A stretch of 48,467 nucleotides of DNA from Bacillota bacterium (GTDB taxonomy: Bacteria; Bacillota_I; Bacilli_A; RFN20; CAG-826), in the NCBI GenBank assembly GCA_023393065.1, contig JAEWMX010000003.1, positions 1 to 48,467 of the forward strand, written 5' to 3'. The notes below the pieces were generated by a model that saw only the letters and a list, made by a program, of their open reading frames with translations, was not told the DNA's origin and searched no databases. Both the position numbers and the translations under genes were made by a program. Of this stretch, positions 25,179-33,683 are shown piece by piece. Position 1 is the first letter of the stretch. Each line of letters begins with the position of its first letter.

Positions 25179-25852
25179 TTCCCTTCCTCATCACGATAAG
25201 CGAAAACGAAAAGAGGTTACTCCTCGTTCTTTTGGCCGTCGTCATCCTCGTTTTTGTCTTGATTGGCCTTTTAGGTATCGCCGTCAAGCGCATCATGACC
25301 TCGCAAGCCAAGCGCGCGGATACTTTTATGTACGATTTGGTATATACCAAAGCCGTTAAGAATCCCCGTCATTTCCGCCGCGTTGGACACAAAAAGAACC
25401 ACCGCTTATTGTTTCAACAAAGCTGGATTCCTTTTTTGATTTTGCTTGTCGCGACGGCTTTCTTAATAACTTATATGGCACTCGCTAATCACTGGGATTT
25501 AAATGTCTTTGACTATTACGGCACAGATGGCACGGATGGCGAAGGCTTTACGACTCTCTTCTTTATCTTTGATTTCCCCAATGCACCGAAATCGACTTTC
25601 TTCGGCGTCGACATCGTCTCCGATTGGCCGCCGATTCTCTCCTCGCCTTATCTCTCGGCGAAAGCCTGGCCTTCATACGTCTTCGTGCCAATCTTTTTAA
25701 CCGGGGCTATTTGGTATTTGGTATGCGTCCAAGCTTTCATCGCTCGCACCTGGCGAATCCTCGTCATGTCGAAAAAGACTTTTGAAAAGAGCCTAGATAA
25801 CTATGACGCGACGAAAAATCCCATCGACAATCCTTTGCCACCTCTTCAATAG
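25175..25852 (+). CDS. membrane protein of unknown function
   Basis: A 225-residue protein with about three membrane segments (roughly residues 12-35, 83-105 and 168-195) and an external or loop region rich in Asp, Gly and Thr between the second and third (DYYGTDGTDGEGF). The tail is polar. No family is recognised. Overlap with the preceding gene suggests the three products form one membrane complex. An extended overlapping frame in another reading phase is ignored as a shadow. Confidence 0.65.
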   Translation: MIPFLITISENEKRLLLVLLAVVILVFVLIGLLGIAVKRIMTSQAKRADTFMYDLVYTKAVKNPRHFRRVGHKKNHRLLFQQSWIPFLILLVATAFLITYMALANHWDLNVFDYYGTDGTDGEGFTTLFFIFDFPNAPKSTFFGVDIVSDWPPILSSPYLSAKAWPSYVFVPIFLTGAIWYLVCVQAFIARTWRILVMSKKTFEKSLDNYDATKNPIDNPLPPLQ

Positions 25853-25870
25853 TTTTATATAAAAAAGTAA

Positions 25871-26041
25871 TTACGAATTAAAAGCTTGCATAGCAATCGA
25901 TATCATCTCGTATAAGACGACACCGACTAACAAAATATCGATGATTATGAAAAGGATAAAAAAGCGGCGACTGGACAAAGCCTTTTGGCGCTTTTTTATT
26001 TCGGCGAGTTCTTCTTGGGTTTTTTCTTGGATATCGACCAT
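25871..26041 (-). CDS. 56-residue single-span membrane peptide
   Basis: This short gene is just downstream of asnS: its ATG at 26041 is separated from the asnS stop by one base. The product starts with a charged, probably helical stretch (MVDIQEKTQEELAEIKKRQK), followed by RR and one hydrophobic helix (FFILFIIIDILLVGVVLY) and a short tail. Good amino-acid composition, tight coupling and the membrane-plus-amphipathic layout argue for a real gene. Against it, an AAAAAAGCG/CGCTTTTTT stem that might be a terminator falls inside it. Function unknown. Confidence 0.55.
   Translation of the reverse strand: MVDIQEKTQEELAEIKKRQKALSSRRFFILFIIIDILLVGVVLYEMISIAMQAFNS
25958..25997. terminator. possible bidirectional terminator
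   Basis: AAAAAAGCG (25958-25966) and CGCTTTTTT (25989-25997) can pair, with T-runs on both strands, between the convergent membrane-gene unit and the tsa-asnS operon. The 22-base loop is long, and the element overlaps the 56-codon gene, so the call is tentative. Confidence 0.4.
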
Positions 26042-26042
26042 A

Positions 26043-27443
26043 TTAATATTTTAAGGCATTTGCCGACCTTGGGTAAGGTTGAACATCGCGAATATTAGTT
26101 ATTCCCGTGATATACATTAGCAAGCGGTCAAAGCCGATGCCGAAACCGGCATGGGGACAACCGCCGTATTTGCGAAGATCGAGATACCACTGCAAATCAG
26201 GTAATAGATGCAAGGCTTCCATCTTATTCTTAAGGATGTCATAGCGGTCTTCGCGTTGCGAACCACCCACTAATTCACCGACATAGGGGACGAGTAAGTC
26301 ACAAGCCGCGACCGTTTTACCATCATCATTTTGATACATATAGAAGGCTTTGAGATCTTTGGGATAGTCAATTAAAAAGACTGGGCCGTTAACAACCTTT
26401 TCGGTGATGTAGCGTTCATGTTCGCTTTGAAGGTCCATTCCCCAAACGATTTGGTCGTTGTCAAACTTGACTCCGTCTTTGACAGCTTTGAGCAATAGAT
26501 CGATAGCTTCGGTGTATGTCATCTTTTTAAAATCAGACTCCAACAGAGCGTTTAGGCGATCGAGTAAAGTGTGTGATTGGTCGAGGATGTTATTGAAGAA
26601 TTCCATCTCCAATGGGCAGCGATCAAGGACGTATTCGATGCAGTATTTGATACAGGCCTCGATCAGTTCCATATCATCGCCTAAATCAGCGAAAGCAATC
26701 TCGGGTTCAATCATCCAGAATTCACTCGCGTGGCGAGGAGTGTTGGAGTTCTCGGCACGGAAAGTCGGACCGAAAGTGTAGACATCTCTAAAAGCCATCG
26801 CGAAGGCTTCGACGTGAAGCTGACCGCTGACGGTTAATGCGGCATCTTTGCCAAAGAATTCATTGCTTTTCTTTTCGCCGGTGACGACGGAAAAAGTTGC
26901 TCCCGCGCCTTCGGCGTCGCTCCCGGTGATAATCGGTGTATGGACATACATGAAATTCTGCTCTTGGAAAAAGGTGTGAATCGCCATCGTCAAGACATTG
27001 CGAACGCGATAGACGGCGCTAAAGGTGTTCGTCCGTGGGCGAAGATGAGCGATGTCTCTTAAGAATTCGACGGAGTGATATTTCTTTTGCAGCGGATAGT
27101 CTTCCGCGCATTCGCCAACCAATTCAAGTTCTTTAACATGAATCTCAAAGGGTTGCTTGGCTTCGGGCGTCAAGACGAAGTCGCCCATCACGCGAATCGA
27201 GGAACCGGTTTTGATTTTGGATACCATGTCGTAGTTTGCGAGATTGTCTCGGGAGTAGACTAATTGGATGCCTTTAAAGTTTGTGCCATCGTTAAAATCG
27301 ATGAATCCAACCGCTTTGTTGTCGCGGTTTGATTTGACCCAACCCTCAAGATATACACCTTGATTTAGTTTTTCTTTAAATTCTTGGTCATCGCCATAAG
27401 TGATGACATAGAGGTCATAGACCGTAATGCTCAAAGGTTCCAT
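26043..27443 (-). CDS. asnS: asparaginyl-tRNA synthetase
   Basis: A class IIb synthetase that charges tRNAAsn. The 466-residue chain has the N-terminal OB-fold anticodon-binding domain (VYLEGWVKSNRDNKAVGFIDFNDGT), the class II motif 2 block (TFRAENSNTPRHASEFWMIEPEIAF), and motif 3 near the end (GFGIGFDRLLMYITG). The NTPRH stretch and the overall length favour AsnRS over AspRS. A GGAG site lies about seven bases before the ATG. It ends the t6A-gene operon and is followed directly by a small membrane-peptide gene. Confidence 0.95.
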   Translation of the reverse strand: MEPLSITVYDLYVITYGDDQEFKEKLNQGVYLEGWVKSNRDNKAVGFIDFNDGTNFKGIQLVYSRDNLANYDMVSKIKTGSSIRVMGDFVLTPEAKQPFEIHVKELELVGECAEDYPLQKKYHSVEFLRDIAHLRPRTNTFSAVYRVRNVLTMAIHTFFQEQNFMYVHTPIITGSDAEGAGATFSVVTGEKKSNEFFGKDAALTVSGQLHVEAFAMAFRDVYTFGPTFRAENSNTPRHASEFWMIEPEIAFADLGDDMELIEACIKYCIEYVLDRCPLEMEFFNNILDQSHTLLDRLNALLESDFKKMTYTEAIDLLLKAVKDGVKFDNDQIVWGMDLQSEHERYITEKVVNGPVFLIDYPKDLKAFYMYQNDDGKTVAACDLLVPYVGELVGGSQREDRYDILKNKMEALHLLPDLQWYLDLRKYGGCPHAGFGIGFDRLLMYITGITNIRDVQPYPRSANALKY

Positions 27444-27504
27444 ATATATGCTCCGCTACCGTTTTTTAATTATAACAATTAACGCTATATATATCACTCA
27501 GAAA

Positions 27505-28515
27505 TCAAAATTTGTCGTAGTCGGAAATCCGCCAGTTGGGGTCGACGCCGATATCCAGTTCAGCAAATAATTTCCGTTCATAGAGATGGCCGGCGATTTT
27601 GGCGATCATAGCGGCATTATCCGTCGTCGCCCATAGGGGCGGAATGATGACGTCGACATTGCTGTTAGCGAAATGTTTGCTTATTTGTTCTCTTAAATAA
27701 GAGTTTGCCGAGACGCCTCCCGCCAAAACAACCTGTCTTACTTGGTAATGTTTTGCGGCCGCTACCGTCTTGTCGACGACCATGCCGATGGCGATGTCTT
27801 GGAATGAACGGCACATATCTGGAACATTAATCTCTTCGCCTTTTTGATTGAGGGAGTTGACGAGATTTACTACCGCGGTCTTAAGACCAGAGTAGGAGAA
27901 GTCAAAACCACCGTTTCGTAAAGGCGTGGGAAGTTTATAAGTCGGATGTCCTAACTTAGCATTCCTATCAATTGGCAAGCCACCGGGATAAGGAAGACCT
28001 AGAACGCGGGCGACTTTGTCGAAGCATTCGCCAACAGCATCGTCTTTGGTCTCACCGACGATTTCAAATTCCAGATGATTCGGCATATAGACGAGTTCGG
28101 TGTTGCCACCGGACACGACTGTACACAACATCGGAAATTGAAAAGGTTTGATGTATTCATTCGCGTAGATATGGGCCGCTAAGTGATGGACAGGAATTAG
28201 TAACTTTTGATAAACCAAAGCCAATGTCTTGGCCATCTGCATGCCGACGTGTAAGGCGCCGATAAGTCCGGGACCTCGCGTAAAAGCAAAAGCATCGACA
28301 TCTTCGAGTCGGATGTTCGCTTTTTCGAGAGCTTCCTTGAGGACGATGGTAATGTTTTCGGCATGGAGCCGAGCGGCCATCTCCGGCATGACGCCACCAT
28401 ATTTTTTATGCATCTCAATCTGCGTCGCGACGACATTGCTTAACAAGGCACCATCGCGAGTGATGGCCACCGCCGTTTCGTCGCAGCTTGATTCGATGGC
28501 AAGAATTAAAGCCAT
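27505..28515 (-). CDS. tsaD: tRNA N6-threonylcarbamoyladenosine transferase TsaD
   Basis: TsaD transfers the threonylcarbamoyl group to A37 of ANN-decoding tRNAs. The 336-residue protein has the ASKHA start (LAIESSCDETAVA), the HHLAAH metal site (His111 and His115 among 110-115), VVSGGNTELVY and the FDKVARVLGLPYPGG segment. It is one base away from rimI, in the classical tsaE-tsaB-rimI-tsaD order. Its work, with that of asnS downstream, affects tRNAAsn, which carries t6A. Confidence 0.97.
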   Translation of the reverse strand: MALILAIESSCDETAVAITRDGALLSNVVATQIEMHKKYGGVMPEMAARLHAENITIVLKEALEKANIRLEDVDAFAFTRGPGLIGALHVGMQMAKTLALVYQKLLIPVHHLAAHIYANEYIKPFQFPMLCTVVSGGNTELVYMPNHLEFEIVGETKDDAVGECFDKVARVLGLPYPGGLPIDRNAKLGHPTYKLPTPLRNGGFDFSYSGLKTAVVNLVNSLNQKGEEINVPDMCRSFQDIAIGMVVDKTVAAAKHYQVRQVVLAGGVSANSYLREQISKHFANSNVDVIIPPLWATTDNAAMIAKIAGHLYERKLFAELDIGVDPNWRISDYDKF

Positions 28516-28516
28516 A

Positions 28517-28987
28517 TCAGATTAATCTCCTAATCATATACAAAGCGTCATCGCCGTTATCATAATAGTGCGGCTTGATCATGACCGCTTTGAATTCATG
28601 TTTTTCGTAAAAGGCAATCGCCACGTGGTTGTGGGTTCTCACTTCCAAAGTAATTGTTTCGACTTCCTCAGAATATATGCTCTTTAAATGTTCAATCATC
28701 TTATTTAGCAAAAGCGAACCTAAATGCTTTTTCCGATGCTTCTTGGCGACCGCAATCTGCGAGATGGTGCTCGAGGTGAAAGTGACCATGAAGTCAATAA
28801 AACCAGCAATCTCTTTGACTCCGTTTTCGACTACTTCCAAAACATAGATGACATTGATGGGATTTTCATTTAGTTCATAGAGCCAATCCTGCCTTCTCCA
28901 AGGCGCGACAAAAGATTCGTTTTCAATTTCTATGACGCGGTCTAAATCCGCGCTTTCCATGAAGCGGATATTAGTCTCTGTGTTCAT
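28517..28987 (-). CDS. rimI: ribosomal-protein-alanine N-acetyltransferase RimI-like
   Basis: A 156-residue GNAT. The QIAVAKKHRKKHLGSLLLNKM segment is the acetyl-CoA-binding motif A (Q/RxxGxG/A-like, here with KKHLGS), and TLEVRTHNHVAIAFYEKHEF the motif B region with the catalytic Tyr. RimI acetylates the N-terminus of ribosomal protein S18 in Escherichia coli; other substrates are possible. It overlaps tsaB by four bases, the usual location for this gene. Confidence 0.9.
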   Translation of the reverse strand: MNTETNIRFMESADLDRVIEIENESFVAPWRRQDWLYELNENPINVIYVLEVVENGVKEIAGFIDFMVTFTSSTISQIAVAKKHRKKHLGSLLLNKMIEHLKSIYSEEVETITLEVRTHNHVAIAFYEKHEFKAVMIKPHYYDNGDDALYMIRRLI

Positions 28988-29577
28988 AACAAATCCTTCA
29001 AATACACGGGCTTAAGAGTTAGGATATTTTCGACTGGCGAGGCATGTTTTCTCGCTTCTAACATCCCTTCAAGCACATCGCTCTGAGAAGTTTTCAACCC
29101 CAAATATTGCGCGTCTCCGGCCACGACAAAATCATCGTTATTTTTAATCCACGAACGCAACTCATCGTTCGGCCAAACTTTTTCTTCTACCAGCGTCTTT
29201 TCGTCTTTATCGTAGATGGCAACATAACTGCGGTTGCTTCGGGCGTTGATAACCGAAATTGTCCGTTTTTGTGGCATTTTCTGTGATAATAGTGAAGAAA
29301 TTGCATAGATTTTAATATTTAGCGCAAAGGCCAATGTCTTAGCAATCGTAAGAGCGATGCGAATGCCGGTGTAGGAACCGGGACCGATCGTCACCACCAC
29401 TTCGCTGATATCTTTTGCGACAAGATTGTTTCGTCTTAAAATGTTATCGACTTCCTTGACCATCAACTCGCTTTGCCTCTGCCAAGCTTGATAGGAGATG
29501 CGGTCCATGATGACGCCATCTTGGACTAAGCCGACATTTAAATCGCGGTTCGCGCTGTCGAGGAGAAGGCTATACAT
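28984..29577 (-). CDS. tsaB: t6A biosynthesis protein TsaB
   Basis: TsaB is the catalytically inactive TsaD homologue that scaffolds the TsaB-TsaD-TsaE complex. The 197-residue protein has the ASKHA N-terminus (YSLLLDSANRDLNVGLV, normally DTS) and the family-defining GPGSYTGIRIA (residues around 67-77). It is shorter than the E. coli form, as in many Bacillota. It overlaps tsaE by eight bases and rimI by four. Confidence 0.94.
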   Translation of the reverse strand: MYSLLLDSANRDLNVGLVQDGVIMDRISYQAWQRQSELMVKEVDNILRRNNLVAKDISEVVVTIGPGSYTGIRIALTIAKTLAFALNIKIYAISSLLSQKMPQKRTISVINARSNRSYVAIYDKDEKTLVEEKVWPNDELRSWIKNNDDFVVAGDAQYLGLKTSQSDVLEGMLEARKHASPVENILTLKPVYLKDLL

Positions 29578-30049
29578 TTTCGCTCTCCTTCAGCAATTTG
29601 ACAATTCTTTCATATGCAGAACCGATGTTTTCAATAATGAGGCGCCGCGAAGTGTCGTCGATCGTCTCGATGGCGATGCGCAGATGATTTTGTGGAATGA
29701 GGGGTTTGATATAATCCGGCCACTCGATGAGGGTCACGCCCTCACCTTCGATAAACTCTTCGAGCCCTAATTCGCTATCGCGATTTTCAAGGCGATAGGC
29801 ATCGATGTGAAACATCGGAAGCCGCGCCTCAAAATAGCATTTTAAAATATTAAAGGTCGGTGAAATGACTCTTTCGGCGATATCTAGCCCTTTGGCGACA
29901 CCGCCGACAAAAGTCGTCTTGCCGCTTCCAAGCGGCCCTTCGAGAGTGACGACAGCGCCGGGAAACAAAAACCCAGCCAGCCGCACGGCGACCTTCTGTG
30001 TCTCTTCGCTCGATTTTGAAATAAATATGTATTTCAAGTTCGTATCCAA
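29570..30049 (-). CDS. tsaE: t6A biosynthesis ATPase TsaE
   Basis: A P-loop ATPase needed for turnover of the threonylcarbamoyl transferase. The 159-residue chain contains LEGPLGSGKTTF (Walker A), the VISPTFNIL switch-like segment and the HIDAYRLE segment, and the EWPDYI motif. The predicted start is TTG at 30049, about 12 bases from an extended -10 on the minus strand; no strong ribosome site is visible and other rare starts cannot be excluded. It heads the tRNA operon and diverges from the reductase gene. Confidence 0.9.
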   Translation of the reverse strand: MDTNLKYIFISKSSEETQKVAVRLAGFLFPGAVVTLEGPLGSGKTTFVGGVAKGLDIAERVISPTFNILKCYFEARLPMFHIDAYRLENRDSELGLEEFIEGEGVTLIEWPDYIKPLIPQNHLRIAIETIDDTSRRLIIENIGSAYERIVKLLKESENV

Positions 30050-30061
30050 CTTTCGCTAGCC

Positions 30062-30072
30062 ATTATAGCAAA
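30062..30072 (-). promoter_or_regulatory. extended -10 promoter for tsaE operon
   Basis: On the minus strand TTTGC is directly followed by TATAAT, a consensus extended -10. It ends 12 bases before the predicted TTG start, so the leader would be only a handful of bases. It faces the divergent -10 of the reductase gene. Confidence 0.55.
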
Positions 30073-30087
30073 TAACGACAAGTGTAG

Positions 30088-30093
30088 TATAAT
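30088..30093 (+). promoter_or_regulatory. -10 element for the reductase gene
   Basis: TATAAT with 13 bases to the ATG at 30107 and no ribosome site between, implying a leader of about seven bases. The -35 is poor. Confidence 0.5.
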
Positions 30094-30106
30094 ACTTCGT
30101 AGATTT

Positions 30107-31000
30107 ATGCTGAAAGTCATCGTCATCGGAGCAGGCCCTGTCGGCCTCTACCTCGCCGGATGCCTTCACAAGGCACATGTTTCGCATCTCGTCTTAGAAG
30201 CCGGAGATGCCGTCGGTGGTCAGCTGATGGCTTTATATCCCGAAAAGGAAATCGTCGATATCGCCGGCATTCCAAACATTCTCGCGAAGGATTATATCGC
30301 CCTTCTTGCCAAAGATGTCAATCTCAATAATTTTGCGTTCAAAAGTGAAGTTGTCGATATCAGGAGTTCTGAAAACAGTGTTCAAGTCATGAGCAAAGAC
30401 AAAACCTACGAAGCCGAATATGCCATCATCGCCACCGGACTCGGTTCATACAGACCCAAACCGCTTGGCGTCGAACGCGAAAATGAATTTCCCAATATTA
30501 TTTATGCAATGGCGAGTTTTGACTTTCTAAAAGGCAAGAATGTCGCTATCTTCGGAGGCGGCGATTCAGCTCTTGACTGGGCCAAAGAAATATCAAAGAT
30601 TGCTAATGATTTATATCTCGTCCACCGCCGTCGCGAATTCCGCGGCAATTTCAACACGATAAAAGATATCAAAGAAATCAAAATACGCACCCCTTACATC
30701 CCTCGTCAGTTAATCATAAAAGACGATAAGCTTGTCGGCATCACGATTGCTCATGCCGAAGATAACGAAACCATCGATTTATATGTCGATTACATCCTCG
30801 TCAATTTCGGCAGTATTCCAAGTCCTGTCTCTTTCAATGTCCCGAAACAAAATACCGGCATCATCTGTGACGAGCGCCGCTGCGTCTTAAATCGCATCTA
30901 TGTGGCTGGTGACGCGATCGGCGTGCCAGGCAAAATAAAAAGAATCGGCGATGGCTTAAAGGACGCCGATTCTATCTTAGAGATAATACTTAAACCTTGA
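30107..31000 (+). CDS. thioredoxin-reductase-like ferredoxin-NADP reductase (YumC type)
   Basis: A 297-residue flavoprotein with the FAD motif GAGPVGLYLAG (8-18), the LEAGDAVGGQLMALYPEKEIVDIAG segment (written here by its parts LEAGDAVGGQL, LYPEK and IVDIAG) typical of YumC reductases, an NADPH motif GGGDSALDWA, and a C-terminal VAGDAIG FAD segment. The CxxC pair of true thioredoxin reductases is absent at the expected place, which points to ferredoxin/flavodoxin reduction. It should pass electrons between NADPH and ferredoxin. It overlaps the convergent DUF402 gene by 11 bases. Confidence 0.9.
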   Translation: MLKVIVIGAGPVGLYLAGCLHKAHVSHLVLEAGDAVGGQLMALYPEKEIVDIAGIPNILAKDYIALLAKDVNLNNFAFKSEVVDIRSSENSVQVMSKDKTYEAEYAIIATGLGSYRPKPLGVERENEFPNIIYAMASFDFLKGKNVAIFGGGDSALDWAKEISKIANDLYLVHRRREFRGNFNTIKDIKEIKIRTPYIPRQLIIKDDKLVGITIAHAEDNETIDLYVDYILVNFGSIPSPVSFNVPKQNTGIICDERRCVLNRIYVAGDAIGVPGKIKRIGDGLKDADSILEIILKP

Positions 31001-31532
31001 CTTTGGTAAAGTGTTCGACGAATTCGCCATATAGGGCGTAGATCTCCTCGTCGATAAACGGGAAATCGCGCCTTTTTATCATCTCATAAACTTTATTGAC
31101 TGAGAGTGTTAATGTCTTTTTGATATCATCGCTATAATCGAGCGAATAAGCGTGCCGTTCGTATTCGTTTTGGTCCAATAATTTAGTCGATCCGCCGGGA
31201 AAGAGTTTGATGTCTAAATCATAGTCGATGTATTTGATACAGTTTTCGTGAATGACGGCCGGCGAAGCGATATTTACATAGTAAGAAATATCCTGGCCTT
31301 CGTCTTTGAGCATGGCGATGACATTCATCCATTCTTTTTTAAAGAAGATGAAGACAGCCGGTTCCCGAGTGTGCCATTTTCTTCCGTCGTGTTCGATGAC
31401 GCTGGCCCGAACGGAAATCAAGACGATGTGGTTTTCATTATCTTCCAAGACAAAACCATGGCTCCAGGCGCGATGCAGTTCCCCATTATGTTTATAAGCT
31501 TGGATTCTAAGCCAACGTCCTTCGTAATTCAT
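30990..31532 (-). CDS. DUF402 nucleoside tri-/diphosphate phosphatase (Ntdp, YgaC-like)
   Basis: A 180-residue DUF402 protein closely resembling B. subtilis YgaC and staphylococcal Ntdp: IQAYKHNGELHRAW, REPAVFIFFKKEWMNVIAML, YVNIASPAVIHENCIKYIDYDLDIKLFPGG (key parts: YYVNIASP, YIDYDLDIK) and LLDQNEYERHA. The Asp and Glu residues of the IDYDLDIK block bind the metal. The family hydrolyses nucleoside tri- and diphosphates. An AGGAA site lies about seven bases before the ATG, inside a small TTCCT/AGGAA hairpin (31540-31553). Confidence 0.88.
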   Translation of the reverse strand: MNYEGRWLRIQAYKHNGELHRAWSHGFVLEDNENHIVLISVRASVIEHDGRKWHTREPAVFIFFKKEWMNVIAMLKDEGQDISYYVNIASPAVIHENCIKYIDYDLDIKLFPGGSTKLLDQNEYERHAYSLDYSDDIKKTLTLSVNKVYEMIKRRDFPFIDEEIYALYGEFVEHFTKVKV

Positions 31533-31610
31533 TGTTATGTTCCTAATCAGGAATCAAAACCCCCGGTTTCGATATCTTTTTTTATTATAACATCAAAGTT
31601 ATAAGAGTGT

Positions 31611-31636
31611 TAAAAAAGCCTCCGTTAAGAGGCTTG
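31611..31636 (-). terminator. intrinsic terminator after the DUF3137-like gene
   Basis: On the minus strand AAGCCTC, a six-base loop, then GAGGCTT (arms 31629-31635 and 31616-31622) runs into a T-tract. It lies about 25 bases past the stop of the gene at 31658. Confidence 0.8.
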
Positions 31637-31657
31637 TTGTGCAGATAAATCTCTCAA

Positions 31658-32644
31658 TTATTTGATTGTGTAGATAAATTCGGAGATAGTTACTAAATCG
31701 TCTTTGTAACTGCGTGTGGCTTTGGGATTAAAAGGCTTTTCTAATGGTAAAACCATTAGGACATCATCGTAACCAGCGCAGACAAAGGTTTTGCCTTTGC
31801 GAATAGCGATTGCCACATCGATTAAAACATCGTCGGTGGAGATCTTTTTTAAAGCGGCCATAACTTTTTTATTTAGATACTTTAACGCGTCGGCATTATT
31901 TGAATAGACGGCGACTTGTTTGTCGTCGCTGATGACCTTGAGGTGCTCGACATTGGTCGGAGGAAGCGACTTCTCATTGCCTTTGAGGTAGACGATGATC
32001 GGTTCGTCTTGATCATAGCTGTTTTCCGCCATAAAGTACTTGCCGACAAAGACGGGGACGAGTTGCTTGGCCCCCTTGGTCTGACCGGCGGCATCGCACA
32101 CGGAAATCGGCATGCCTTTATACTTATAAGTCGTCAAATTGCGGCTTCCGACTTGGACGACATCTTTATAGATTTCGTTTTCGGTAAACTGCACGGGTTC
32201 AATCTTGCTTTCGACTTTGAATTCGACATCCGCATAATCCGCACCTTCAAAGATGAAATCGGTCGTGTTCTTATAGAAAGCATCAAAATATATTTTCATC
32301 TTGTCGTTGAGATAACGCTTGATGAAAAAGTTATAAAGAAGAATGAGGAGGAGCGAGGCGCCGATGGTTCCGATCGTTAAGTAGACGCTAATATCAAGAA
32401 AGACGAGCCAGCCGACGATTATTAAAGCTAAAGCCGCGACAGACACGATCCACTTGACGATGTTTTGAACTTTATACTGCTTTAGAAAGATTTCGCGAGC
32501 GGCTTCGATATTCTTTAGATTATCGGTGTCGTATTCGATAATTTCCGGTTCAGGAAGGGGAACTTCCTCGATCTTTGGTTCTTCGATGGGTTTTGGTTCT
32601 TCTGGTTTTTCGACTTCGATTATTTCTTTGCTTTCTTCGTTCAT
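31658..32644 (-). CDS. membrane protein, possibly DUF3137-like
   Basis: A 328-residue protein with an acidic, Pro-rich N-terminus (about residues 1-40: repeated EEPKPIEEP, PLPEPE), two hydrophobic helices (about 70-115) and a long soluble C-terminal domain. The layout, an FYKNTTDFIFEGADY segment after the helices and the YSNNADALKYLNKKVM segment near residue 250, recall DUF3137 proteins, but this is a weak match. I choose the ATG at 32644 over one 15 codons earlier, because GGAG precedes it by about seven bases. A promoter and a terminator bracket the gene, so it is monocistronic. Confidence 0.65.
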   Translation of the reverse strand: MNEESKEIIEVEKPEEPKPIEEPKIEEVPLPEPEIIEYDTDNLKNIEAAREIFLKQYKVQNIVKWIVSVAALALIIVGWLVFLDISVYLTIGTIGASLLLILLYNFFIKRYLNDKMKIYFDAFYKNTTDFIFEGADYADVEFKVESKIEPVQFTENEIYKDVVQVGSRNLTTYKYKGMPISVCDAAGQTKGAKQLVPVFVGKYFMAENSYDQDEPIIVYLKGNEKSLPPTNVEHLKVISDDKQVAVYSNNADALKYLNKKVMAALKKISTDDVLIDVAIAIRKGKTFVCAGYDDVLMVLPLEKPFNPKATRSYKDDLVTISEFIYTIK

Positions 32645-32687
32645 AAGCTTCTCCGGCATATTCAAACATAAAGTTTGCAGCGAATAC

Positions 32688-32698
32688 AATATAGCATA
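32688..32698 (-). promoter_or_regulatory. extended -10 promoter before the 31658-32644 gene
   Basis: TATGC directly followed by TATATT on the minus strand. It is about 44 bases upstream of the chosen start and matches the extended -10 words seen before other genes in the window. Confidence 0.5.
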
Positions 32699-32735
32699 AT
32701 CGCTCTTAATTAAGAAAAGAAAGTATCGCTGGCAA

Positions 32736-33683
32736 TTAGGATAGGCGATTTTTAAGCAGGCGGCTGACGCGAATTAAGGGGTCGTATAAGCCGATGAGCA
32801 TAACGAGAACAATGCCTCCGCTCGAGAGAATTGGCACGGCATTGATTGCCATCGAAGGCCAGAAGGCAACTTCGTAATATATGACACCGGAAATCGTCGA
32901 GGCTAAAAGGCGTCCGGCAATCGAGATGATGACACCTATCGACAAATAGAGAACGCCCCTTAAATTAAATTTTGCGGTGTTATCGTTGAGGATATACGAT
33001 TTGAAGATGCCTAATAAGGCAAGGGAGCCATAACCGAGCATATAATCGAGGGGGAAAGTGGCTAAGCCCCAGCCATCGAGAACACAAGTTACGAATCCAT
33101 AGACGAGGCCGGCCCCGATAAATCCTTTGATCGGACCTTGGAGGAGGACCAAGATGAATAAGGGGACCATCGTAAAGCCGATTGACCCCGAAGGGAGCTT
33201 GATTTTTAGCCCCGGCAAATCTAAGACGATAGCGATGCCAACCAGCATGGCCATTTCGACGATTTGATAAGTGGAAAACTCGTTTTTCCTAATCGCTAGA
33301 GTCAGGCAGAACAAAGAGGCCACGAAAGAAAAGACGATGGGGATGACATACGTGGTAACAATTATCGTAAGGCCGAGAGATTTATTAAAGAAATCGGTGA
33401 ATTCAGGGACGGCGATAAGGACTAGTCCCGACAAAAGAAAAAGGAGCATGGACACCGATTCCGAGTGTTTAGTTTTAATCAGTAAAACCATCGAAGCCGC
33501 AGACGGAAGCAAAAAGGCGAGAAAACTAAATATATCTAAGTTAGCTTCCTTAAAACCAAATATAATTTGGGCGCCGATAAAAACGCTTCCGTTTGCCGTA
33601 TAGAGAGGAAGAATAAAAAATAGGGTCGCCAAGAAGCCGAGACCAGCGGCGGCATAGTGCATGAGTTTTGATATTTTGTCCAT
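32736..33683 (-). CDS. thiT: thiamine ECF transporter S-component ThiT, with N-terminal extension
   Basis: The C-terminal ~185 residues match the ThiT/YuaJ family: LDLPGLKIKLPSGSIGFTMVP (key part PSGSIGFTMVP), IKGFIGAGLVYGFV and a YMLGYGSLALLGI loop. Such S-components bind thiamine and work with a shared EcfA-A'-T module, which is not in this window. Ahead of this is an extra ~125 residues with about four membrane helices, making 315 residues against the usual ~190. The His of the typical HPxQxLLDY loop seems replaced (FPLDYMLGY), so ligand contacts may differ. Start: the ATG at 33683 lies just after GAGGAA and the riboswitch hairpin; an ATG at 33725 is inside the aptamer and is rejected. TPP control is strongly indicated. 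Confidence 0.85.
   Translation of the reverse strand: MDKISKLMHYAAAGLGFLATLFFILPLYTANGSVFIGAQIIFGFKEANLDIFSFLAFLLPSAASMVLLIKTKHSESVSMLLFLLSGLVLIAVPEFTDFFNKSLGLTIIVTTYVIPIVFSFVASLFCLTLAIRKNEFSTYQIVEMAMLVGIAIVLDLPGLKIKLPSGSIGFTMVPLFILVLLQGPIKGFIGAGLVYGFVTCVLDGWGLATFPLDYMLGYGSLALLGIFKSYILNDNTAKFNLRGVLYLSIGVIISIAGRLLASTISGVIYYEVAFWPSMAINAVPILSSGGIVLVMLIGLYDPLIRVSRLLKNRLS

Noticed and set aside
26043..27504. T-box leader for asnS
   Set aside because: Only 61 bases separate asnS from tsaD, too short for a T-box, and no AGGGTGGNACCGCG-like element is visible.
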